Below, piece by piece: positions 7,625-15,303 of a DNA stretch of 18,389 bases (within the stretch, counting starts at the first letter, position 1; every line of letters starts with the position of its first letter). A model generated the notes under the pieces. It saw nothing but the letters and a program-made list of their open reading frames with translations. It was not told the origin of the DNA and did no database searches. Origin of the DNA: Alistipes sp. CAG:831. GTDB lineage: Bacteria; Bacteroidota; Bacteroidia; Bacteroidales; UBA932. The position numbers and the translations under genes are program-made. The DNA is taken from assembly GCA_000432775.1 (NCBI GenBank), contig HF990332.1, forward strand, positions 1-18,389. The letters run 5' to 3'.

Positions 7625-7887
7625 TGAGGTGGTTCTTTAAAATGGTTAGTGAGGTTGAGTGTGTGTTATAAAAAATGTGAATTTATGTTATACTTTGTAA
7701 TAAGGGTTGCAATTATACATAAAAATATTTAATAATCATGTGAAAATTTTAGTTTTTGTTAAATAAGCAACAGCGGGCATCAATAGTAGACCCGTCGTCA
7801 GGGACGGTAAAGAAATCAAGAAGTCGCTGACGTCGAGGCGGTGGACGGGCTCGGTTGTAGTGGTAAGGATGCCATCGTTCTATGCGC
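7625..7887. other. AT-rich leader and promoter block for the orphan susC start, then repeat-flanking DNA
   Basis: 7625-7775 is much richer in A+T than the surrounding genes and has no convincing open frame. This suits a promoter and untranslated leader for the start codon at 7624 on the - strand. 7776-7887 is GC-richer and leads into the tandem repeat. No RNA gene was recognised. Confidence 0.5.
7710..7717 (-). promoter_or_regulatory. Candidate -7 box (TATAATTG) for the orphan susC start
   Basis: On the - strand TATAATTG differs from the Bacteroidota -7 consensus TAnnTTTG at one base. It lies about 85 nt upstream of the ATG at 7624, in the AT-rich block. No convincing TTTG-type -33 element is at the usual distance, so the exact promoter position is uncertain. 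Confidence 0.35.
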
Positions 7888-8101
7888 AGGTGAACCGAAA
7901 TCCCGCGTTTCCGGTTCACCTTTGCAGCGACGTGCGGTCCTGACCATTGCTGCAGCGCCTGTGGCGGCGTTTCCGGCATTGCCCAATTGCAAAGGTGAAC
8001 CGTTTTCCCGCCTTTGGGGTACACCTTTGCGGCGGCGTGCTGTCTCGACCATTGCCACAGGGCCTGTGGCGGTGTTTCCGGCATTGCCCGGTTGCAAAGG
8101 T
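7888..8101 (+). repeat. 105-bp tandem repeat: two full units and the first bases of a third
   Basis: Units 7888-7992 and 7993-8097 have a period of exactly 105 bp and are about 83% identical by hand count (18 differences). A third unit starts at 8098 (AGGT) and breaks off at 8101, at the stop codon of the ATPase gene. Each unit opens with an inverted repeat: in the first, AGGTGAACCG (7888-7897) and CGGTTCACCT (7912-7921) pair perfectly; in the second the palindrome is imperfect. Partial copies lie at 1-110, 596-705 (inverted) and 18363-18389. The unit length is a multiple of three, so repetitive open frames appear on both strands; none looks like a real protein. Confidence 0.88.
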
Positions 8102-9306
8102 CAGTAGAGCAGCCCGAACATCCACAGCGGAATGCGGTTTCTATGGCCTATTTCTACTTCGTCCACTGCCAGATAGCTGTCCTGGATGCTGCGTATCTGT
8201 GTGAAGTCCTTGCCCCGTCCTCCGATTTCGAATGTCGCGCGGTTGTCTATCAGAAAGTCTCCCGCCGCAGGATATGTTACTGTGTGCGCCTGCTTCAGCT
8301 GATTGAAGAAAAATGTCTCTCTCATGGTCCCGGTGTTGATTTCCGGGGAAAGGGCATACATGAGATTGGTGTTGTCCAGATAGATTTTGTCCGGACGTCC
8401 TAATTCTTTATAACTTCTGTTTTTTGACGACAGCAAGCTGAGTAGGCCTCCCCGTTTCAGCGCACCCAGCATCTTCAGCCCCTGGTTCCGGTCTGTTTCC
8501 AACTGGTGGTACAGCTCGGACATTTTGGGGGTCTGCGGGACACGTGCGGCCAGTATCATGAGCATCTTTTTGGTCTTTCGGATGGTGGAGACGGATATCT
8601 CGTCTACAAGAGGATAGTCAACCTCTATGACGGTGTTCGCGACCTCTTTGAGTCTCAAGTGGTAATTGTACTGACTTTCGCGGTAGAACGGATAGTATCC
8701 GTGTTGCAGGTATGCGTGGAAGTAAGGCATGATTCTGATCCTTGAAGTAATCTCCCTGGCAATCTCCTCATGCGAGCACAGCAGGTCCTCCAGTCGGACA
8801 ACCGGGATGCCGGTGATTCCTTCAAATTCCAAGAATTCCCTGAAAGACAGACCTTGGAGGGAGTATAAGGTCTGTCTTCTGGAAAGATCTCCCTTTGCGG
8901 AATCTATCTGCAGCATGGAAGAGCCTGTGTATACTATGTGCAGTTCGGGGTATTGGTCGTAGATATTTTTCAGCAACTGCTGCCATTTGGGATAGTAGTG
9001 CACTTCGTCCATAAAAAGATGGGTTCCTCCCCACTGGCAGTGGCGTTCTACGGCATCCATGGGAGAATTTGCGGAAAACCACAGATCGTCCAATGAGATG
9101 TAGAGAGCCTTGTCTCTCTCGGGAAAATCTTTGAGAATGCGCTGCATAAGGATTGTTGTTTTTCCGCATCCTTTTGGTCCCTTGATGCCTATAAGCCTTT
9201 CATTCCAGTCTATCCCGCTATAGAGATACCTGAAAAAGCGGAGGTCGTAGCCTCTTAGCCTGCGCTCAAAGCTGCGGTAAAGCTCTTCTATGCTGATGTC
9301 TTTCAT
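8101..9306 (-). CDS. AAA_14/DUF4143-type ATPase
   Basis: 401 aa from the ATG at 9306. Walker A is GPKGCGKT (43-50), Walker B is HLFMDEVH (Asp100, Glu101), and there is a sensor-like VYTGSS (125-130) with LSRR after it: an AAA_14 ATPase core. The C-terminal part fits DUF4143: a helical, winged-helix-like region, then GDFLID...FEIGGRGK, which has the spacing of a PD-(D/E)xK-like fold, and the usual family ending PLWMFGLLY. It is complete. The biological role of the family is unclear. An in-frame GTG at 9339 is the alternative start, but it lies inside the operator and upstream of a perfect -7 box, so I prefer 9306. It stands alone between the two operons; its stop codon abuts the tandem repeat. 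Confidence 0.9.
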   Translation of the reverse strand: MKDISIEELYRSFERRLRGYDLRFFRYLYSGIDWNERLIGIKGPKGCGKTTILMQRILKDFPERDKALYISLDDLWFSANSPMDAVERHCQWGGTHLFMDEVHYYPKWQQLLKNIYDQYPELHIVYTGSSMLQIDSAKGDLSRRQTLYSLQGLSFREFLEFEGITGIPVVRLEDLLCSHEEIAREITSRIRIMPYFHAYLQHGYYPFYRESQYNYHLRLKEVANTVIEVDYPLVDEISVSTIRKTKKMLMILAARVPQTPKMSELYHQLETDRNQGLKMLGALKRGGLLSLLSSKNRSYKELGRPDKIYLDNTNLMYALSPEINTGTMRETFFFNQLKQAHTVTYPAAGDFLIDNRATFEIGGRGKDFTQIRSIQDSYLAVDEVEIGHRNRIPLWMFGLLY

Positions 9307-9310
9307 GCTG

Positions 9311-9318
9311 CAAATATA
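9311..9318 (-). promoter_or_regulatory. -7 box TATATTTG of the ATPase gene
   Basis: TATATTTG on the - strand is an exact match to the Bacteroidota -7 consensus TAnnTTTG. Only four bases (CAGC) separate it from the ATG at 9306, so the transcript would start at or next to the start codon and be leaderless or nearly so. A weak TTTA lies about 21 nt upstream in place of the -33 element. Confidence 0.6.
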
Positions 9319-9324
9319 GCAATT

Positions 9325-9372
9325 AATGTTTGAAAACACTAAATTTGCAGAAAAATAGTGTTTCCAAACATT
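9325..9372. promoter_or_regulatory. Double operator / 17-bp inverted repeat over the ATPase promoter
   Basis: Arms 9325-9341 and 9356-9372 are reverse complements with one mismatch and a 14-nt spacer. Each arm holds a smaller palindrome of the form TGTTT-N2-AAACA (9327-9338 and 9359-9370), with the two copies 32 bp apart, about three helical turns. The first lies between the -7 box and the expected -33 position; the second lies just upstream. This suggests two dimer sites for a repressor, possibly with looping. As RNA the whole repeat could also form a hairpin ending transcription of the protease gene that stops at 9393. Confidence 0.6.
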
Positions 9373-9392
9373 AGTATATATTGCGAGTTTCT

Positions 9393-12131
9393 TTACAGCT
9401 TGGCTATGGTCTGGGTGTGCTCTGTATCATTGATGGATGCCGTCACGCTGTAGATGCCTCCCGGAAGGGCGCTCATGTCTACGGTAAGAGGCGCGAATGG
9501 AGAAACACAACCGCTCTGTGAGAGGACTACTGCGCCGTTGGCGGCCCGAATCATGACAGTGACATCTTCCTCAGGCTCCCCGGTACGGACGTAAAGGGTG
9601 TCCGCCACGGGGTTGGGATAGAAGTCAGCGGGGCGGGAGCCGTCGCGTATCAGCAAGGTGAATGTTTGCGACGCCTTCTCTCCCAGTGGGTCCTGTGCCA
9701 CGACCGTGATGTCCACAAGACCGTACACAACAGGAGTGAGGGACAGTATGCCGTTGCTGACGGATCCGCCGGCTACGTTGTTGTCGGAGTATGACACGCT
9801 GTAAGACAGCGCGTCCGAGTCGGGATCTGAAAAATACACGCCGAGATTCAGTTCAAGTACGGGCTGGCCGCTGCCGGTGGCGTTGATGACGGTGTCATTT
9901 ATCGTCCTGACAGCGACCGGGGCCGAGTTGTCCTTGACAATGCACCTAACAGTGAAACGGGAGGAGAGTCCGTACTCATCCTCGGCAGTAATCACAGCCT
10001 CATGTTCCCCGATACCCAGTCTCTCACCGTACATGGTCACACGCCATGTGGTGTCATTCAGCTTCGACAGCGACATGCCCTGAACATCCTGCATCGAAAC
10101 ATCGAAAGCATGCCAGTCCGGCTCACGTATTCCGAAGTCGAGGCGGACGGTCTGGTAGAGGTTGATGACTGTGTCGCCTGTGGTTTTCGGTTCGATTACA
10201 GGAGCGTTGTTGGCTTCAGTGGAGACTGCGATGGCCTCCGATACTGCCGACTCGTTTCCGGCCAGGTCAAGGGCGGAAAGGGTGACAGTGTACTCTGTGC
10301 TGAATTCCAGACCATGAGCAGATACATTGATTATGTCCCCGGCCTTCATGTAGTGGGGTACGGCCGTGTCCTCGTACACAGACTCCCCTCCTCCGGCAGG
10401 GGTACAGCGCATCCGGATGAAATAGGCGCATCCGTCATCGGAGTCGGCAGGTACACTGACATTGAATAGAATGCTGTTCGCAATGACCTCAGGGGTGAGA
10501 CCTTCCGTATTCACGGACTCAGGTGCCTCCCCGCTGCGCAGGGAGAACGAGCGGCGGGCATCCAGAAGTCCGCGTCCAAGGAACTTCTCTCCGCTGTAGT
10601 ATTCAGATATGTCCCTGGCTCCTTCCTCCAGCAGCCGCCGCAGCTCGGTATTGGTGAACCCGGGACCTCCGAATTCAGAAACCAGCAGAGCCGCTACTCC
10701 GGAGACATGGGGGCAGGCCATGGACGTGCCCTGCATCAGTCCGTACTGGTTGTCGGGCAGGGTACTCATGACCTGGTAGTTCTTCTGCACGTCACCACCG
10801 GGAGCGGTGATGTCGACCCAGTCCCCGTAGTTGGTGTAATAGGCGGGTTGGTAATCAGCGCCCACGGACGAGACGGCCACGGCTGTCTCATAGTTTCCGG
10901 GATAGCCCACGGGCCAGGCGTCGTTGCCGGCGGAGAATATCACCAGCCCTCCGGCCATGGGCCCTGTCTGGTTGCCGCCCTCCCTGCCGTTCTCGTCATA
11001 GCCGGCGTTAGCTGTGAAATAGTCGATAGCAATCTTGTCATATTCCGGAACGTAACCTGCAAGAGCATCGTCCAGTGTCTCATACGAGTATCCCCAGCTG
11101 TTCTGGGCTATGACCGCACCGTGATCAGATGCCCAGATAATGGCATCCGAGCCCGGACCGGACACGTCTTTCCCGTCCTCCCCGGTCTCGAATATCTGGC
11201 AGGACATGAGTCTCACTCCCGGAATTCCGGCTTTCAAGTCACCGCCCGCGATTCCGCAGACTCCGATACCGTTGTTGTTGACTGCCGCTACTGTTCCGGC
11301 CACGTGGGTACCGTGGCTATGAGCGACTATCTCTCCGTTGTTCCTCACAAAGTTGAAGCCGTGCGGGTAGCCTTCGGCCGCATTGGGATTCTGCCATATA
11401 TTGGAGGACAGGTCCTCGTGGTCGATGTCTATGCCTCCGTCCACTACGGCCACTATCACGTCGCTGCTGCCTACCATTCCGCTGCTCCACACAGGGAGCA
11501 CGTCTGCGTCCGAGCCGGCTAGTGTCCTGCTCCCGGAGCCGTCGTTGTAGTAATGCCACTGGTCGGAGTACAGCATGGGATCGTCGAATACGGGATTCTC
11601 CGGGGTCTCCGATGCAGGTGCGGCTGCCGGCGCGTCCACTGGCGTTACCTGTCCGTCCCAGAGCAGTATGGTCTCGGGGATGTATTCCACGTAAACTATG
11701 CCCTCCGCTTCTGACAAGGCCTCTCCGGCTTTGGTCAGTGGCAGGCTGTCGTCGAAGTAGACGTTCATCCACAGATGCAGTCCCCAGCGGCGGTGCAGCG
11801 GCTCGTAGATGCCGGCTTCCGGTACGGCCCGCTCTATCCTGACCGTCCCGATGGACGCCAGGGCATCGTCCAGCGATTTCACGCCCGTGAGGACGGCGGC
11901 ACCCTCCTCGTCCAGACTGCCTTGAATGGAGGAAGCCAAGTCCTCCGTAACCTTTATCCTGGCCTGTCCGCTCCTGAAAGCCGAGGCGGGAAACTCACGC
12001 CCGTTCACGGTGACTTTGTATTCCCTCCGGTAGAGTTCACCCTCGCTGCACGAATACGGCAGCAGGAGGGACAGGACGGCTGCCGAAAGGAGGAATATGT
12101 GTTTCGGTGTTTTTCTCATATGGTAAATCAT
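9393..12131 (-). CDS. Subtilisin-family (S8) serine protease, cell-surface, with C-terminal Ig-like domains and a T9SS-like tail
   Basis: 912 aa. An ATG at 12131 overlaps the upstream gene's stop (ATGA); a second ATG four codons on (MRKTPKHIF...) gives a cleaner signal peptide with lipobox-like LPYSC. An N-terminal prodomain-like region is followed by the S8 catalytic domain: Asp231 in VAVVDGGIDIDHEDL, His273 in HSHGTHVAGT, oxyanion Asn403 in FSAGND, and Ser470 in GTSMACPHVSG, so the triad is complete. From about 530 come fibronectin/cadherin-like beta domains. The last 80 residues (YPNPVADTLYV..., LPGGIYSV) resemble a type A type IX secretion sorting domain. A lipobox and a T9SS-type tail on one protein is odd; many gut Bacteroidales carry such tails without the system. 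It is the last gene of the second operon and probably supplies peptides to SusC2/SusD2. Confidence 0.92.
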   Translation of the reverse strand: MIYHMRKTPKHIFLLSAAVLSLLLPYSCSEGELYRREYKVTVNGREFPASAFRSGQARIKVTEDLASSIQGSLDEEGAAVLTGVKSLDDALASIGTVRIERAVPEAGIYEPLHRRWGLHLWMNVYFDDSLPLTKAGEALSEAEGIVYVEYIPETILLWDGQVTPVDAPAAAPASETPENPVFDDPMLYSDQWHYYNDGSGSRTLAGSDADVLPVWSSGMVGSSDVIVAVVDGGIDIDHEDLSSNIWQNPNAAEGYPHGFNFVRNNGEIVAHSHGTHVAGTVAAVNNNGIGVCGIAGGDLKAGIPGVRLMSCQIFETGEDGKDVSGPGSDAIIWASDHGAVIAQNSWGYSYETLDDALAGYVPEYDKIAIDYFTANAGYDENGREGGNQTGPMAGGLVIFSAGNDAWPVGYPGNYETAVAVSSVGADYQPAYYTNYGDWVDITAPGGDVQKNYQVMSTLPDNQYGLMQGTSMACPHVSGVAALLVSEFGGPGFTNTELRRLLEEGARDISEYYSGEKFLGRGLLDARRSFSLRSGEAPESVNTEGLTPEVIANSILFNVSVPADSDDGCAYFIRMRCTPAGGGESVYEDTAVPHYMKAGDIINVSAHGLEFSTEYTVTLSALDLAGNESAVSEAIAVSTEANNAPVIEPKTTGDTVINLYQTVRLDFGIREPDWHAFDVSMQDVQGMSLSKLNDTTWRVTMYGERLGIGEHEAVITAEDEYGLSSRFTVRCIVKDNSAPVAVRTINDTVINATGSGQPVLELNLGVYFSDPDSDALSYSVSYSDNNVAGGSVSNGILSLTPVVYGLVDITVVAQDPLGEKASQTFTLLIRDGSRPADFYPNPVADTLYVRTGEPEEDVTVMIRAANGAVVLSQSGCVSPFAPLTVDMSALPGGIYSVTASINDTEHTQTIAKL

Positions 12132-12841
12132 TGTTTGTCATTGTCAGCGCAGAACAGGAAGAGCCTCAGCAGGTCCGTTCTGGACTCCATGTCCAGAGAC
12201 TGCTCCTTGATGAACTTCTTGATTTCACGCTTTTTTTCTGGGAAGAGGCGGCAGAATGCGGCGGCGCGGGCCTTGTACACGTCCGTCCCGTCCGTCAGCA
12301 CGTACTCGCTCTTCATGCTGTAGCTGATGTCTGTCGCAGCCTCGAATTTCCGGGATGGGTCCAGAAGCATGAGGTTGGCCGACATGGCGGTGGAAGTTGG
12401 AGGAACAGAACCGTAAGCACCCGTCTTTTTCTCCTGCAGCACGTCCAGTTCCAGGCTCTTACGCTCGGAGAGCGAGTATGGTCCGAAAACTGCAATCTGC
12501 CGTGCAAAGTAGTCATTGGCTTTGAGTATGAGGGTGTCGGAGACGAGAATGCGGAGAATGCGGTCGCCATGGGACATCAGCAGGGTATCGCCGGCGGGGG
12601 CAATGAAACGGATCGAGTTGTCCACCAGGCATATATTCACTGTACCGCTGGATGTGGTCCCGTCAGTGAAATATATGACAGCCTCCTCGAAGCGGGTAAG
12701 GAAATAAGCCGCTTCCGCCGGCAGTACGCTCAGCAGGTCCTGCCGGGCGTTGACCGTAACGGTACCCTTTGCCGGCTGGGCTTTCAGGCTACAGGCAAAG
12801 GACAGCAGCATCAATGTCAGGAAAAAATTTTGTCTGTTCAT
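12128..12841 (-). CDS. Secreted protein of unknown function, translationally coupled to the protease
   Basis: 237 aa from the ATG at 12841, chosen over the upstream frame because it gives a standard Sec signal peptide (MNRQNFFLTLMLLSFACSLKA, cut before Q). The upstream codons also fall inside the terminator-like hairpin. The mature protein is beta-rich in the middle (VIYFTDGTTSSGTV, followed by NSIRFIAPAGDTLL) and ends in a charged helical segment (LFPEKKREIKKFIKEQ). I do not recognise the family. Its stop overlaps the protease start by four bases, which implies coupled translation, so a role with the protease (chaperone, inhibitor or partner) is plausible. It starts 68 nt after the preceding lipoprotein gene, with a hairpin in between. 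Confidence 0.75.
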   Translation of the reverse strand: MNRQNFFLTLMLLSFACSLKAQPAKGTVTVNARQDLLSVLPAEAAYFLTRFEEAVIYFTDGTTSSGTVNICLVDNSIRFIAPAGDTLLMSHGDRILRILVSDTLILKANDYFARQIAVFGPYSLSERKSLELDVLQEKKTGAYGSVPPTSTAMSANLMLLDPSRKFEAATDISYSMKSEYVLTDGTDVYKARAAAFCRLFPEKKREIKKFIKEQSLDMESRTDLLRLFLFCADNDKQ

Positions 12842-12851
12842 AATCTTATGG

Positions 12852-12886
12852 AAATAAAAGGGCCGTCCAACGGATTGCACGGCCCT
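12852..12886 (-). terminator. Intrinsic-terminator-like hairpin inside the second operon
   Basis: On the - strand AGGGCCGT pairs with ACGGCCCT (12879-12886 with 12859-12866) around a 12-nt loop, followed by TTTATTTCC. It lies between the lipoprotein gene ending at 12910 and the secreted-protein gene starting at 12841. It probably ends or attenuates transcription, so that susC2, susD2 and the lipoprotein are made in excess over the protease pair. The T run is interrupted, so partial readthrough is likely. Confidence 0.65.
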
Positions 12887-12909
12887 AAGGTATCAACTAA
12901 GTTTTTAGA

Positions 12910-13737
12910 TTACTCCAGTCTTGTACCTGTTCCAGTACCGCCGACTGCGCCATAATATCCGGTTGTACCGATGAAGAAGCCCGTCGCGCTGAATGTGTTG
13001 TCGTCAGTAAATGTAAACTGAACAGGGCTGCCGGGGGTGAGTGTGCCGGGGCCGGTAGAAAGGCACCACATCATGTCGTCAACACCGTCATTTACGACAA
13101 CGTTAGGGTCTATCTCAAGGATGTTGATGTTGCGGTTTGCAGGGAAAGTCAGTGTCTGGCTTCTGCCCGGACTTTCGGAATACAGTATATTGGAAACTGT
13201 AACGTAGAACTTGTTATAATCATTTTCGTCCTCCTCGATAATCAGAGTTCCGAACGTATCAAGAGACCATGTGCCTGACATTTCGTATCTTTCGGGGCCT
13301 CTGAATATCACTGTCTCCTCCACAAGTGTCCCCAGATTCTCTCCTGTCAGTCTTACTTGAACGGTTATATCCTGATAGTTCGCATAGTCAGGGAACCTTA
13401 TTTCGAATGCACTGGTTTCTTCAGAACTCTGAGGGTTGGCATAGATCTCATAACGGGTGACAATATAGTCGGTATCTTCCTTCAGTGTAAGTACGTCTCC
13501 ACTGAGATGTGTCACCTTGCAGTCAAGTACCTCCATCGAAACCAGTGTGGAGGTGTTGGATTCTGCAATCTGCTGCACCGGGATATAGCAGTACTCCCCG
13601 GTAAGCGACTGCTCGCCGATCTGGACAAACTCTACCGCAGTATTTCCGGTAGCGGGCGTAAAGTCTTTCTCCGAGCAGGAGGCCAGCAGTCCGATAAGGG
13701 CTGCCGCTGCTAAAAAGTATCTGATATTTTTCATCAT
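12910..13737 (-). CDS. Lipoprotein in the SusE position of the second operon, paralogue of the one at 5332
   Basis: 275 aa starting MMKNIRYF (either Met may be used), with lipobox LLASC. The N-terminal half (TGNTAVEFVQ, GEYCYIPV, FEIRFPDYANYQDITVQVRLTG) aligns with the lipoprotein at 5332-6216. The C-terminal half is a separate beta-sandwich-like domain (YEMSGTWSLDTFG...FYVTVSNILY...), ending in a Gly/Thr-rich tail. It may belong to DUF4843 or a neighbouring family; I cannot settle which. It starts 19 nt after susD2 and precedes the hairpin at 12852-12886. Probably a surface lipoprotein of the SusCD complex. Confidence 0.8.
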   Translation of the reverse strand: MMKNIRYFLAAAALIGLLASCSEKDFTPATGNTAVEFVQIGEQSLTGEYCYIPVQQIAESNTSTLVSMEVLDCKVTHLSGDVLTLKEDTDYIVTRYEIYANPQSSEETSAFEIRFPDYANYQDITVQVRLTGENLGTLVEETVIFRGPERYEMSGTWSLDTFGTLIIEEDENDYNKFYVTVSNILYSESPGRSQTLTFPANRNINILEIDPNVVVNDGVDDMMWCLSTGPGTLTPGSPVQFTFTDDNTFSATGFFIGTTGYYGAVGGTGTGTRLE

Positions 13738-13756
13738 CTGTCTAATAAATTAACTA

Positions 13757-15292
13757 TTAATAACCGGGATTCTGCTCACCGTCCATGTTGGGATTGGCAT
13801 CCAGCTCGGCCTGGGGAATAGGCCATATGAAGCGGGTGTCGCCGGGCATAAAGGTGGCGGTCACAGAACTGTGCTCGTACATAAGGGCACTGGCATCAGC
13901 CTGAATTGCTGCCCTCTGGACGGGATCGCCCCATCTCTTCAGGTCATACAGTCGGAAGCCCTCGCCGATGAGCTCACGTACACGCTCGTTCTTAATCTGA
14001 GCCATCACGTTTGCCTGAGCATAGTCTGTTCCGTCGTATCCGGATATACGCGAGGCCCTGAGTTCATTGAGGACATTGGCAGCCTCGGTTGTATTGCCGC
14101 TCATGGCGTAGGCCTCGGCCAGATTGAGGTAAACCTCTGCGGTACGGAAAGGCTTGTTCTTGTGCAGGTAGTTGGACGAAGGAGATGTCATGCCGTCAGG
14201 GAAAAGTTCCGGGTTACCGGGGAACTTGGTGAACATGTAGGTCTGGGCCGATTGACCGGAGCTTGTCACGTTTGTAAGCCAGAGGAACTGCGAGGTTCTC
14301 AGGTCTGTGGGATACTGGAGGAAAATGTCCACGATACCCTGGGTGGGCAGGAAGAAAGGCTCGTATGTGGCACTGTTGGAGATGTAGTACATGTAGTGGA
14401 TGTCCATGGAGGTAGCCGGATTGTTGCTGTCCCTGCTGGCATCCAGCATCATCAGGCACTCGGCACCGGAGTCATTCACCCACATCGCGTAGAAATCAGC
14501 GGCGTTGTTGAGCAGCGCATATTTGGATTTAAGGGGAGCCGCATACTCGATTACCTTGGCGTAATCCTGCATGTTGAGGTAGACCCTGGCCCTGAAGGCA
14601 TCCACGATGTCGGCATTGAGATACTGGGAACTCTGGCCGGTTCCGGGAGTGGTTATCATCTGCTCGGCCAGATCGAGATCTCTGTTGATCTCGGCGTAGG
14701 TGTCCTGGAGATTGCCCCTGGACGGATACTGGGTACGGTCCGATGTAGGAGAGTACACCTTTACGTAGGGGATTCCCTTCTCATTGGCTGCTGTCGAAGG
14801 ATCGTAGAGGACACAGAACCTCATGGCGAGGTCATAGTGATAGAATGCCCTGAAGAAGTAGCACTCGCCGAGATACTGTTCGAGGGAGGCCAGGTCCGTA
14901 TCCGTAAAATCCTCTGTAGGATTGTCCAGGACGGCCTGGACTCTGTCTATGAAGAAGTTGAGGTTTGCTATCGCAGAATAGTCGTACTGCCATACGTTGC
15001 TGACAGCTCCCTCGTTGGCCGTGAACTCCCAGCGGAAGAAGGAGCCCCAGTTGTTGCCGTAGCCGATGGTCGGCTGGAAGAGGTCGCTCTGCACCTCTGA
15101 GTTCGTCACCCAGTCGCCGCCGACCCTGCTGCGGAAGTCGATATAGCTTCCCGCCCTCAGTTTGTCGGCATCGGCTATGCTGGTCAGGGCGTTCTCCATA
15201 TCGATGGCGCCGGGCTCGTGAAGGTCCATGCTGCAGCTGCAGAGACCGGCTGCCAGGGTAAGTATTGATGCTGCCTTTATTATATTTCTCAT
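13757..15292 (-). CDS. SusD/RagB-family surface lipoprotein (susD2)
   Basis: 511 aa from the ATG at 15292. The frame could run three codons upstream to a TTG, but the ATG gives a normal lipoprotein signal peptide (MRNIIKAASILTLAAGLCSC, Cys20). SusD signatures are present: GECYFFRAFYHYDLAMRFC, KGIPYVKVYSPTSDRTQYP, HKNKPFRTAEVYLNLAEAYA, NERVRELIGEGFRLYDLKRWG, and the C-terminal WPIPQAELDANPNM...NPGY. It is paralogous to SusD1, but the central binding-site region (about 250-350) is diverged, so the ligand may differ. It begins 11 nt after susC2. In RagAB of Porphyromonas gingivalis the same architecture binds peptides, which fits the protease downstream. Confidence 0.95.
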   Translation of the reverse strand: MRNIIKAASILTLAAGLCSCSMDLHEPGAIDMENALTSIADADKLRAGSYIDFRSRVGGDWVTNSEVQSDLFQPTIGYGNNWGSFFRWEFTANEGAVSNVWQYDYSAIANLNFFIDRVQAVLDNPTEDFTDTDLASLEQYLGECYFFRAFYHYDLAMRFCVLYDPSTAANEKGIPYVKVYSPTSDRTQYPSRGNLQDTYAEINRDLDLAEQMITTPGTGQSSQYLNADIVDAFRARVYLNMQDYAKVIEYAAPLKSKYALLNNAADFYAMWVNDSGAECLMMLDASRDSNNPATSMDIHYMYYISNSATYEPFFLPTQGIVDIFLQYPTDLRTSQFLWLTNVTSSGQSAQTYMFTKFPGNPELFPDGMTSPSSNYLHKNKPFRTAEVYLNLAEAYAMSGNTTEAANVLNELRASRISGYDGTDYAQANVMAQIKNERVRELIGEGFRLYDLKRWGDPVQRAAIQADASALMYEHSSVTATFMPGDTRFIWPIPQAELDANPNMDGEQNPGY

Positions 15293-15303
15293 TTCTCTCA
15301 AGA

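Noticed and set aside
7749..8097. Overlapping open frames on both strands with 35-residue internal repeats (for example around GEPFSRLWGTPL)
   Set aside because: They arise because the 105-bp repeat unit is a multiple of three and happens to lack stops in several frames. There is no start context, and similar fragments appear in the diverged copies at the window ends.
8101..9339. GTG at 9339 as start of the ATPase
   Set aside because: It lies within the operator palindrome and upstream of an exact -7 box, and the extra residues do not belong to the conserved family start.
10707..11522. 271-residue open frame on the + strand within the protease gene
   Set aside because: Antisense shadow of a gene with clear S8 catalytic motifs; composition is typical of a reversed reading frame.
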